From Thermomonas sp. (GTDB lineage Bacteria > Pseudomonadota > Gammaproteobacteria > Xanthomonadales > Xanthomonadaceae): a stretch of DNA of 5,079 nucleotides. The stretch covers positions 1 through 5,079 of the forward strand of contig JANJSW010000052.1 in NCBI GenBank assembly GCA_024711415.1. The letters run 5' to 3'. Position numbers and translations under genes: made by a program. Below, piece after piece: positions 1 to 4,938 of this stretch. Each line of letters opens with the position of its first letter. The first letter of the stretch is position 1. Below the pieces are notes generated by a model. The model was given only the letters and a program-made list of their open reading frames with translations. It did no database searches and was not told the origin of the DNA.

Positions 1-399
1 GACGATGTCGGTGACGTCGCTGGCGGCCAGCGCGTCCATCAGTTCGCGCATCCGCAGCTGCGCGGACAGTGCCTGCGCCCGCGCGGCCAGCGTGAAGGCG
101 GAGCTGGCGGAGGTCCCGCGCAGTGCGCCGTGCAGCGCCGCCCGCCCCTCGGTCACGTTGACCTCTTCGCCCCCCAGCAGTTGCCGCATCGCCGCGGCCA
201 GATCCGCGCGTTCGGCGATCGCGAACAGCGCATCCAGTGCTTCGCGGTCATACCGCTGGCGCGCGAAATTGGCGTAGAGCGGGCCGCAGCGCAGGGCGAA
301 ATCGCCGGCGCGGGCGGGATCCGCTGCCAGCAGGACCGACAGCGTGGTGCCGGAAAGCCGGTCGGCGTGCGCCTCCAGACCCTCCAGCAGACCGACCAT
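1..399 (-). CDS. pgi: Glucose-6-phosphate isomerase, N-terminal 133 residues (cut by window edge)
   Basis: Reversible glucose-6-phosphate / fructose-6-phosphate isomerase, a cytosolic enzyme of glycolysis and gluconeogenesis. Reading the minus strand from the ATG at 399-397 gives 133 uninterrupted codons to base 1, so the gene continues beyond the left edge; the family is usually about 500-550 residues. Visible family signatures are GPLYANFARQRYD (residues 39-51) and NVTEGRAALHGALRG (81-95), which matches the conserved N-x-T-E-x-R-x-x-L-H-x-A-L-R block of Pgi. The catalytic SIS-domain residues lie outside the window. The ATG lies 5 nt after the panD stop, and an AGGCGG-like Shine-Dalgarno sits inside the end of panD (410-415, spacing 10 nt). 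Co-transcription and perhaps translational coupling with panD are therefore likely. No terminator or promoter fits in the 5-nt gap. The identity is secure; the start is probable. Confidence 0.93.
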   Translation of the reverse strand, partial: MVGLLEGLEAHADRLSGTTLSVLLAADPARAGDFALRCGPLYANFARQRYDREALDALFAIAERADLAAAMRQLLGGEEVNVTEGRAALHGALRGTSASSAFTLAARAQALSAQLRMRELMDALAASDVTDIV

Positions 400-404
400 C
401 CCGG

Positions 405-785
405 TCAGGCCGCCTGCTTGGGCATGGAGTGGTTGGTGTGGGTCAGCCGGTTGTCGCGGTCCACGTACACGCAGGTCGGCTTGTGCGCCGCGGCCTCCTC
501 GGCATCGCACTGCACGTAGGCGCAGATGATGACCAGGTCGCCGACGCGCGACTTGTGCGCGGCTGCGCCGTTCACCGAGATCACCCCGCTGCCCTCCTCG
601 CCGCGGATCGCATAGGTGGAATAGCGCTCGCCGCTGGTGACGTCGTAGATGTCGATACGCTCGTACTCGCGGATGCCGGCGATGTCGAGCAGGCGGCCGT
701 CGATCGCGCAGGAGCCTTCGTAATGCAGCTCGGCGTGGGTGACGGTGGCGCGGTGGATCTTGCCCTTGAGCAGGGTCAATTGCAT
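405..785 (-). CDS. panD: Aspartate 1-decarboxylase (pyruvoyl-dependent)
   Basis: Converts L-aspartate to beta-alanine, which PanC joins to pantoate. The product is 126 residues, the usual length, and aligns with E. coli PanD from memory throughout: [15 protein letters not shown] (residues 15-29), STYAI and ISVNGAAAH. The self-processing site is intact: Gly24-Ser25 (YEGSC), where cleavage yields the beta chain and the pyruvoyl-capped alpha chain. The open frame extends 26 codons upstream to 863, but that stretch is non-conserved and runs through the predicted promoter. I chose the ATG at 785-783 because it matches the family N-terminus ([12 protein letters not shown]) and has a GGAG Shine-Dalgarno at 795-798 with 9-nt spacing. 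The gene lies 112 nt after panC and 5 nt before pgi. The panC-panD gap holds a good promoter candidate, so panD may be expressed partly independently of panBC. Confidence 0.97.
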   Translation of the reverse strand: MQLTLLKGKIHRATVTHAELHYEGSCAIDGRLLDIAGIREYERIDIYDVTSGERYSTYAIRGEEGSGVISVNGAAAHKSRVGDLVIICAYVQCDAEEAAAHKPTCVYVDRDNRLTHTNHSMPKQAA

Positions 786-794
786 GGTTTTCGA

Positions 795-798
795 CTCC
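795..798 (-). promoter_or_regulatory. Shine-Dalgarno of panD (GGAG)
   Basis: GGAG on the minus strand, 9 nt before the ATG at 785. It is the evidence that fixes the panD start at 785 rather than at 863, the first start codon of the open frame. Confidence 0.7.
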
Positions 799-807
799 GG
801 TGGAACC

Positions 808-823
808 GGCCGGATGTCCGGCC
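808..823 (-). promoter_or_regulatory. Perfect inverted repeat in the panD leader
   Basis: GGCCGGA (808-814) and its exact reverse complement TCCGGCC (817-823) flank a 2-nt centre. It lies between the predicted panD -10 box and the Shine-Dalgarno, at about +3 to +18 of the predicted transcript. As RNA it would fold into a GC-rich 5' stem-loop, with the innermost pair opening to give a 4-nt loop. As DNA it is a 16-bp dyad that could be an operator. No T-run follows, so it is not a terminator. Its role is unknown. Confidence 0.45.
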
Positions 824-832
824 TGCGGGAAA

Positions 833-860
833 AGTATAGGGCGGGCTTTCCGCGCTGCAA
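833..860 (-). promoter_or_regulatory. Candidate sigma70 promoter for panD-pgi
   Basis: On the minus strand a -10 hexamer TATACT (838-833, 5/6 to consensus) lies 16 bp after TTGCAG (860-855, 3/6 to TTGACA, with the important TTG). The predicted start is near 825-827, giving a leader of about 40 nt to the panD ATG. This is the best promoter-like sequence in the minus-strand gene row and sits in its longest gap. It was called by eye and not scored. Confidence 0.5.
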
Positions 861-897
861 CAAACAGGACCTTCACGGCCCCGGCGCTGCGCCCGGG

Positions 898-1758
898 TCA
901 GGCGCGCCCGGCGAGCTCGAATTCGAGATTGTCGATCAGGCGCGTACGCCCCAGCCGGGCGGCGATGAGCGCTACCAGCGGGCCGGGCTGGCCGTCCACC
1001 GGCTCGCTGAAATCCGGGCGCCGCAGCACCGCATAGTCGGGCACGAAGCCGGCGGCGCGCAGGGCGGCGTCGGCCTCGGCCTCGACCTGCGCCCGCGGCG
1101 CGCCGGCCTGCGCGGCATCGCGCATCGCCAGCAGGGTACGGTGGATGGCCGGCGCGGTCGCCCGCTCCTGGGGCGACAGGTACTGGTTGCGCGAGCTCAT
1201 CGCCAGCCCGTCATGCTCGCGCACGATCTCGCCGGCCAGGATCTGCACCGGCATCTGCAGGTCGGCGACCATCTGCCGGATCACCGCCAGCTGCTGGAAA
1301 TCCTTGCGCCCGAACGCGGCCACGTCCGGCTGCACCTGGTTGAACAGGCGCGTCACCACGGTGCACACGCCGTCGAAATGACCGGGGCGGCAGGCGCCTT
1401 CCAGCACCGAGCTCACGCCCGGCACCTGTACCTTCGCCGCCAGCTCCACTCCGAACGGGTACATCGCCTCCACTTCCGGCAGCCACAACGCGTCGCAACC
1501 GGCGGCCTGGAGCCCGCTGGTGTCGGCGTCGGGCGTGCGCGGATAGCGGGTGAAATCCTCGTTCGGGCCGAACTGGGTGGGATTCACGAACACGCTGGAA
1601 ACCACCCGGTCGGCGTGCCGGCGTGCCAGCGTCACCAGCGAATAGTGGCCGGCGTGCAGATTGCCCATGGTGGGCACGAAGCCGATGCGCAGGCCCTCGC
1701 GGCGCCAGCCGGCGATGGTGGCGCGCAGTTCTTCGAGTCGGATGATGGTCTGGATCAC
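898..1758 (-). CDS. panC: Pantothenate synthetase (pantoate--beta-alanine ligase)
   Basis: Makes pantothenate from pantoate, beta-alanine and ATP through a pantoyl-adenylate intermediate, in the cytosol. The product is 286 residues, normal for the family. Conserved blocks in order are PTMGNLHAGH (residues 29-38, with the nucleotidyltransferase HxGH at 35-38), VFVNPTQFGPNEDF (56-69), LEGACRPGHFDGVCTVV (119-135), GRKDFQQL (150-157) and DGLAMSSRN (183-191, the KMSKS-like ATP loop). The C-terminal dimerisation domain follows and ends IDNLEFELAGRA. The start codon is GTG (1758-1756). It is supported by the MIQT N-terminus, which I recall from Xanthomonas PanC, and by AGGCGA (1764-1769) as Shine-Dalgarno, the AGG lying 8 nt upstream. 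An out-of-frame ATG followed at once by TGA overlaps this GTG. The gene follows panB by 57 nt, and a short stem-loop lies in that gap. Confidence 0.97.
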   Translation of the reverse strand: MIQTIIRLEELRATIAGWRREGLRIGFVPTMGNLHAGHYSLVTLARRHADRVVSSVFVNPTQFGPNEDFTRYPRTPDADTSGLQAAGCDALWLPEVEAMYPFGVELAAKVQVPGVSSVLEGACRPGHFDGVCTVVTRLFNQVQPDVAAFGRKDFQQLAVIRQMVADLQMPVQILAGEIVREHDGLAMSSRNQYLSPQERATAPAIHRTLLAMRDAAQAGAPRAQVEAEADAALRAAGFVPDYAVLRRPDFSEPVDGQPGPLVALIAARLGRTRLIDNLEFELAGRA

Positions 1759-1783
1759 ATGGGTCGCCTGGTTGGCCGCCGGC

Positions 1784-1799
1784 TTTCCCGCCCGGGAAA
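1784..1799 (-). other. Short stem-loop between panB and panC
   Basis: TTTCCC (1784-1789) and GGGAAA (1794-1799) are perfectly complementary around a 4-nt centre (GCCC), a 6-bp stem in the panB-panC spacer. The sequence following it on the minus strand is GC-rich (AGCCGGCGG) with no U-tract, so it does not look like an intrinsic terminator. It may affect mRNA processing or stability, or mean nothing. Confidence 0.3.
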
Positions 1800-1815
1800 A
1801 CGCGGGGCTGGGCTG

Positions 1816-2631
1816 CTAGCTGTAGGAATGCGCCTTGTCCGGGAAGGCGCCACTGCGCACCGCCTCGGCATAGGCACGCACGGCACCGAGGATGGAGCCG
1901 CCTTCGGCGAGGAAGTCCTTGACGAACTTGGGCTTGCGGTGGCCGGTATCGATGCCCAGCAGGTCATGCAGCACCAGCACCTGGCCGTCGCAGCCGGGGC
2001 CGGCGCCGATCCCGATGGTCGGGATCGGGCTGGCCGCGGTGATCTCGGCGGCAAGCTCGGCGGGCACGCCCTCCAGCACCAGCAGGGCTGCGCCCGCTTC
2101 GGCCACGGCCAGCGCCTCCGCGCGCAGGCGCTCGGCGGCGGACTGTTCGCGCCCCTGCACCTTGAACCCGCCCATCTTGAGTACCGATTGCGGGGTCAGG
2201 CCCAGGTGCGCGCAGACCGGGATCTCGCGATCGACGAGGAAGCGGATCGTCTCCAGCTTGTGGCCCGCACCCTCCAGCTTGACCATCGCCGCGCCGGCCT
2301 GGATGAAGCGCACCGCCGCCGCATGCGCCTGTTCCGGCGTGGCATCGCTGCCGAACGGGAAGTCGGCGACCTTCAGCGCACGGCTGGCGCCGCGTGCCAC
2401 CGCGGCGGTGTGGTAGACGATGTCCTCCACCCGCACCGGCAGCGTGGAGTCATGCCCCTGCACCACCATGCCCAGCGAATCGCCGATCAGGATCAGGTCG
2501 ATCCCGGCATCGTCCAGCACCCGCGCGAAACTGGCGTCGTAGCAGGTCAGCATGGTCAGCCGACGGCCCGCCTCTCGTGCCTGGGCGAGCTGCGGCACGC
2601 TCCAGGACTTCTGTTCGGCATGTACGCTCAT
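1816..2631 (-). CDS. panB: Ketopantoate hydroxymethyltransferase (3-methyl-2-oxobutanoate hydroxymethyltransferase)
   Basis: First committed step of pantothenate synthesis: transfers a hydroxymethyl group from 5,10-methylene-tetrahydrofolate to 2-oxoisovalerate, giving ketopantoate. The product is 271 residues, a typical length for this (beta/alpha)8 enzyme. Family blocks are [10 protein letters not shown] (residues 27-36), [19 protein letters not shown] (48-66), KVADFPFGS (87-95), VKLEGA (117-122), [11 protein letters not shown] (139-149), LVLEGVP (184-190), [15 protein letters not shown] (206-220) and LHDLLGI. Mapped on E. coli PanB from memory, metal ligands D51, D90 and E120, K118 and the catalytic base E187 are all present. 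The ATG at 2631 has GGGAA 5 nt upstream (2637-2641). folK ends 66 nt upstream. A GATAAT box and a GC-rich stem-loop lie in that gap, so an extra promoter for panBC is possible but weakly supported. Confidence 0.97.
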   Translation of the reverse strand: MSVHAEQKSWSVPQLAQAREAGRRLTMLTCYDASFARVLDDAGIDLILIGDSLGMVVQGHDSTLPVRVEDIVYHTAAVARGASRALKVADFPFGSDATPEQAHAAAVRFIQAGAAMVKLEGAGHKLETIRFLVDREIPVCAHLGLTPQSVLKMGGFKVQGREQSAAERLRAEALAVAEAGAALLVLEGVPAELAAEITAASPIPTIGIGAGPGCDGQVLVLHDLLGIDTGHRKPKFVKDFLAEGGSILGAVRAYAEAVRSGAFPDKAHSYS

Positions 2632-2658
2632 CGCGGTTCCCGGCAGGTCAGGGGCGGC

Positions 2659-2664
2659 ATTATC
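2659..2664 (-). promoter_or_regulatory. Possible -10 box upstream of panB (weak)
   Basis: GATAAT (5/6 to TATAAT) on the minus strand in the folK-panB gap, about 27 nt before the panB ATG. I found no convincing -35 hexamer at 16-18 bp spacing, and there is no TGn directly upstream of it. This is a hint only: read-through from pcnB-folK would also explain panB expression. Confidence 0.25.
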
Positions 2665-2673
2665 GCGCAGAAC

Positions 2674-2696
2674 CCGGGGCGGGCCGCTTGCCCCGG
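2674..2696 (-). other. GC-rich stem-loop just after the folK stop
   Basis: CCGGGGC (2674-2680) and GCCCCGG (2690-2696) form a perfect 7-bp all-GC stem with a 9-nt loop, starting 1 nt past the folK stop codon. No U-run follows on the minus strand (GTTCTGCGC comes next), so it is not a standard intrinsic terminator. It could slow polymerase or protect the 3' end of a processed pcnB-folK message. Confidence 0.35.
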
Positions 2697-2697
2697 A

Positions 2698-3225
2698 TCA
2701 AGCACCTTCGATTGCCTCCACGCCGGCGACATCCACGTGCCGCAGCGCCTCGCCGACGCTGCCGTGGCCGGGGAACAGCTGGTCGGCGGCGATTTCGGCA
2801 AGCGGCACCAACGCGAACGCGCGTTCGTGCAGGTGCGGATGCGGCACCCGCAGGCCGGGCTGGTCGATGCTGTCATCGGCGTACAACAGCAGGTCCAGGT
2901 CGAGCACGCGCGGACCCCAGCGCGTTGCAGCCGCCTCGTCGTCGCGCAAGCGACCGGCCGCACGCTCGATCGCCAGCAGCTGTGCCAGCAGCGCCTGCGG
3001 CGCGAGCCGGGTTTCCAGCAGCGCCGCGGCGTTGACGTAGTCCGGCTGATCGGTGCGGCCCCAGGCCGGCGTGCGGTACAACCGGGAGGTCGCCAGCAGG
3101 CGGCTGTCCGGCAGCGCCGCCAGCGCGTGGAAGGCAGCGCGCAGCGCGCGTGCGGGATCGCCGAGGTTGCCGCCCAGGCCGATGCAGGCCCGAACCGGCA
3201 TCCGGGCAGGTTGTTGTTCGCTCAC
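2698..3225 (-). CDS. folK: 2-amino-4-hydroxy-6-hydroxymethyldihydropteridine pyrophosphokinase (HPPK)
   Basis: Transfers diphosphate from ATP to 6-hydroxymethyl-7,8-dihydropterin, the step before dihydropteroate synthase in folate synthesis. The 175 residues show the family blocks: IGLGGNLGDP (15-24), SRLYRTPAWG (47-56), QPDYVNAA (60-67), RWGPRVLDLDLLLY (102-115, with Mg-binding D109 and D111) and VPHPHLHERAFALVPLAEIA (127-146). It is slightly longer than E. coli FolK (about 159). The start is uncertain. The GTG at 3225-3223 overlaps the pcnB stop (GTGA, 4 nt), which suggests termination-reinitiation, but its Shine-Dalgarno-like AGG is too close. An in-frame ATG at 3201-3199 gives MPVRACIGLGGN, nearer the usual family N-terminus, but has no clear Shine-Dalgarno either. 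The 8-residue difference does not affect function. Confidence 0.95.
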   Translation of the reverse strand: MSEQQPARMPVRACIGLGGNLGDPARALRAAFHALAALPDSRLLATSRLYRTPAWGRTDQPDYVNAAALLETRLAPQALLAQLLAIERAAGRLRDDEAAATRWGPRVLDLDLLLYADDSIDQPGLRVPHPHLHERAFALVPLAEIAADQLFPGHGSVGEALRHVDVAGVEAIEGA

Positions 3226-4577
3226 GACCTGCGGCGGCGGCGCCGACGACGAGGCGCAGCGGCAGCGTCCGGACCCGCCTCGGCTTCGGTGTCGTCATCC
3301 TCCGGATCGCGCGCCTCGTCGGCCTCGCTGGCGGCCACCGCCACCGACGGCTGCAGCTGCACCTCGCGCCAGAACGCCACGTCGTCGGCGTGCGACTCGG
3401 AGGCGGCCAGGCGCAGCTCGAGGAAGTCGATGGCAGCGCGGAAACGCGGGTGCGCCAGCAGTCGGAATACGCGCTTGCGCTGGCGCTGCGAGAACCGCGG
3501 CTGCATCAGCCAGATTTCCTGCATCGGCAGCGAGAAGCGCCGCGGCAGCGCGGTGCGCGCGACCTGGTGCATGGTCACCCGGTCGGCTGCGCGGCGCTGC
3601 GCCTCGGCGGCGTGCACGCCCTGCGCCTGCAGCTGCGCCAGCGCGCGGCAGTAGGCCGGCCACAGCAGCACCGCGTACAGGAAGGCGGGCGAGACCGGCT
3701 CGTCGTTGGCCACCCGCGCATCGGTATTGCGCAACCCCTGCACCAGCATCCGCCGCAGCGCACCGGATTTGTTGGAATCCAGCGCCTTGGCGGTTTCCGG
3801 CAGCAGCGCCGGCAGCAGGCCATGCGCCTCCAGGTGTTCGAAGCTGGCGACCGCGTGGCCGGACAGGAACAGCTTGAGGGTTTCCTCGAACAGCCGCGCC
3901 GGCGAGGCGTCGGCCAGCAGCGGCGCCAGCCGCGGCAGCGGTTCGGCGGTGGCGGCTTCGATGGTGAAGCCCAGCTTCGCCGCCAACCGCGCCGCGCGCA
4001 GCATCCGCACCGGGTCTTCGCGGTAGCGCGCCTCCGGCTCGCCGATCAGCCGCAGCAGCCGCGCCTGCACGTCGGCATAGCCGCCCACGTAGTCGCGCAC
4101 CGAGAAGTCCTCGATCGCGTAGTACAGCGCGTTGGCAGTGAAGTCGCGGCGCACCGCATCGTCCTCGATGCTGCCGTAGATGTTGTCGCGCAGCAGGCGG
4201 CCGCCGTCGTCGGTCTGGCGATCGCCATCGTCATCGCCGCCGTTGGCGCGGAAAGTGGCGACCTCGATGATCTCGCGGCCATAGACCACGTGCGCCAGCC
4301 GGAACCGGCGGCCGATCAGGCGGCAGTTGCGGAACAGCGCCTTGATCTGTTCGGGCGTGGCATCGGTGGCGACGTCGAAGTCCTTGGGTTCGCCGCCGAT
4401 CAGCAGATCGCGCACCGCGCCGCCGACCAGGTAGGCACCGAACCCGGCTTCGCGCAGGCGGTACAACACCCGCAGCGCGTTGGGACTCATCTGTTTGCGG
4501 GACACGCCGTGGACATCGCGCGGAATCACGCGCAGTTCCGGTACGACGGGGAAAATGGAGCGTTCGAGTTGGGTCAT
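3222..4577 (-). CDS. pcnB: Poly(A) polymerase I
   Basis: Adds 3' poly(A) tails to RNA, marking it for exonucleolytic decay. The 451-residue product belongs to the nucleotidyltransferase superfamily shared with CCA-adding enzymes. Seen in order: RVIPRDVHGVSRK (16-28), typical of PcnB; LVGGAVRDLLIGGEPKDFDV (50-69) with catalytic D66 and D68; RNCRLIGRRFRLAHV (83-97); EIIEVATFR (102-110); DNIYGSIEDDAVRRDFTANALYY (131-153); and RYREDPVRMLRAARLAAKLGF (184-204). An acidic Gly/Asp insert lies at 113-126. The tail goes from an Asp/Glu-rich stretch (about 418-436) to eight arginines (443-450), an RNA-binding type of tail that in PcnB helps tell it from tRNA nucleotidyltransferase. The ATG at 4577 lies before the conserved N-terminal block, but I see no Shine-Dalgarno; an internal ATG at 4490 would cut into that block. 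It overlaps folK by 4 nt. Confidence 0.96.
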   Translation of the reverse strand: MTQLERSIFPVVPELRVIPRDVHGVSRKQMSPNALRVLYRLREAGFGAYLVGGAVRDLLIGGEPKDFDVATDATPEQIKALFRNCRLIGRRFRLAHVVYGREIIEVATFRANGGDDDGDRQTDDGGRLLRDNIYGSIEDDAVRRDFTANALYYAIEDFSVRDYVGGYADVQARLLRLIGEPEARYREDPVRMLRAARLAAKLGFTIEAATAEPLPRLAPLLADASPARLFEETLKLFLSGHAVASFEHLEAHGLLPALLPETAKALDSNKSGALRRMLVQGLRNTDARVANDEPVSPAFLYAVLLWPAYCRALAQLQAQGVHAAEAQRRAADRVTMHQVARTALPRRFSLPMQEIWLMQPRFSQRQRKRVFRLLAHPRFRAAIDFLELRLAASESHADDVAFWREVQLQPSVAVAASEADEARDPEDDDTEAEAGPDAAAAPRRRRRRRRS

Positions 4578-4603
4578 GCGCTGCGATTGGCTGAAACGGG
4601 GCG

Positions 4604-4633
4604 TTGCCAGAGGCGAACGCAGCCTTTTATACT
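4604..4633 (+). promoter_or_regulatory. Candidate sigma70 promoter for tRNA-Glu
   Basis: TTGCCA (4604-4609, 5/6 to TTGACA), an 18-bp spacer and TATACT (4628-4633, 5/6 to TATAAT). The predicted start is near 4640, so the tRNA precursor would have a 5' leader of about 54 nt for RNase P to remove. The region just after the -10 is GC-rich, as is common for stable-RNA promoters. This is one of the two best promoter matches in the window. Confidence 0.65.
4626..4631 (-). promoter_or_regulatory. Candidate -10 box for pcnB, overlapping the tRNA promoter
   Basis: On the minus strand TATAAA (4631-4626, 5/6 to consensus) lies about 49 nt before the pcnB ATG, which would give a leader of about 40 nt. 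No good -35 hexamer is visible at 16-18 bp spacing (GATGGC or GGATGG). The same AT-rich patch contains the plus-strand -10 of the tRNA, so the two units would share one melting region. Confidence 0.35.
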
Positions 4634-4665
4634 AGCAAGCTCGGCAGGCCATCCGGCACTTCCGG

Positions 4666-4683
4666 GCCGGTCGTCCAACCGGC
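4666..4683 (+). other. Stem-loop in the tRNA-Glu 5' leader
   Basis: GCCGGT (4666-4671) and ACCGGC (4678-4683) pair perfectly around a 6-nt loop, ending 10 nt before the first tRNA base. It would form in the precursor leader and could influence RNase P or RNase E processing. The functional role is inferred. Confidence 0.3.
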
Positions 4684-4693
4684 TGCAACCAAT

Positions 4694-4769
4694 GCTCCCT
4701 TCGTCTAGAGGCCCAGGACGTGGCCCTCTCAAGGCTAAAACACGGGTTCGAATCCCGTAGGGAGCGCCA
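4694..4769 (+). tRNA. tRNA-Glu, anticodon CUC
   Basis: A full cloverleaf of 76 nt. The acceptor stem GCTCCCT (4694-4700) pairs exactly with AGGGAGC (4759-4765), followed by G73 and a genome-encoded CCA (4767-4769). The D stem is GTCT/GGAC (4703-4706 with 4716-4719, one wobble pair), with the D-loop GG at 4710-4711. The anticodon stem is TGGCC/GGCTA (4721-4725 with 4733-4737, one G-U pair). The loop CTCTCAA gives anticodon CUC at 4728-4730. The T stem is ACGGG/CCCGT with loop TTCGAAT (4747-4753). It closely resembles E. coli tRNA-Glu except that the anticodon is CUC rather than UUC, so it should read GAG only. It is a single-gene unit, divergent from pcnB, with its own promoter and terminator. 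Confidence 0.97.
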
Positions 4770-4775
4770 TACAAC

Positions 4776-4806
4776 AAAACCCCGTGTCGATGACACGGGG
4801 TTTTTT
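4776..4806 (+). terminator. Intrinsic terminator after tRNA-Glu
   Basis: AAAACCCCGTGTC (4776-4788), loop GAT, GACACGGGGTTTT (4792-4804): a perfect 13-bp stem whose GC core is followed by six T residues (4801-4806). It begins 7 nt after the tRNA CCA. The run of A on its left makes it potentially bidirectional, so it could also stop minus-strand transcription arriving from the right before it reaches the tRNA and pcnB. Confidence 0.92.
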
Positions 4807-4850
4807 GTTGTTCGCCCTTTGCAAAAAACCGAATCCGCAAAGATTAGGCA

Positions 4851-4869
4851 GATTCGCCGGGAGCGAATC
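4851..4869. repeat. Inverted repeat GATTCGC/GCGAATC
   Basis: GATTCGC (4851-4857) and GCGAATC (4863-4869) form a perfect 7-bp dyad with a 5-nt centre (CGGGA). There is no T-run on either side. It is the leftmost element of the repeat-rich right end. Confidence 0.4.
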
Positions 4870-4900
4870 CGGACAGCCGAAGGCTGCCCGAAGGGGTGAG

Positions 4901-4938
4901 TCGCCGCGCTTGCGCACCACCGGTGCGCGCGGCGGCGA
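4901..4938. repeat. Long imperfect hairpin in the right-end repeat region
   Basis: The outer arms TCGCCGC (4901-4907) and GCGGCGA (4932-4938), 7 bp, and the inner arms GCGCACC (4912-4918) and GGTGCGC (4922-4928), 7 bp, are separated by a small internal loop (GCTT against GCG) and capped by ACC. The total is 14 perfect pairs over 38 bases. It lacks a T-run and would be stable in either strand's RNA. Confidence 0.5.

Noticed and set aside
786..863. N-terminal 26-residue extension of PanD from the start codon at 863
   Set aside because: The extension is outside the conserved family N-terminus and would overlap the predicted promoter and dyad; the ATG at 785 has a good Shine-Dalgarno and gives the standard 126 residues.
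880..897. Terminator after panC
   Set aside because: A 5-bp CCCGG/CCGGG stem with an 8-nt loop follows the stop codon but has no U-tract, and the stem is short.
739..3654. A 971-codon open frame on the plus strand, opposite panD, panC, panB, folK and part of pcnB
   Set aside because: panC, panB and folK all lie in the same minus frame, and this frame is in exact codon register with them. Plus stops would require TTA, CTA or TCA codons in those genes, which GC-rich genomes avoid. The translation is low-complexity and rich in Arg, Gly, Ala and His with no recognisable domain.
4488..4490. Internal ATG as the pcnB start
   Set aside because: It would remove the conserved IPRDVHGVSRK block found near the N-terminus of PcnB proteins.
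3150..4760. A 536-codon open frame on the plus strand opposite pcnB
   Set aside because: It is again in codon register with pcnB, so it is an antisense shadow. Its C-terminal end is the tRNA-Glu gene read as protein.
4745..4769. tRNA 3' end as a phage or island attachment site
   Set aside because: tRNA 3' ends are common att sites, but I see no second copy of the tRNA 3' sequence in the window and no integrase; only 300 bases follow.
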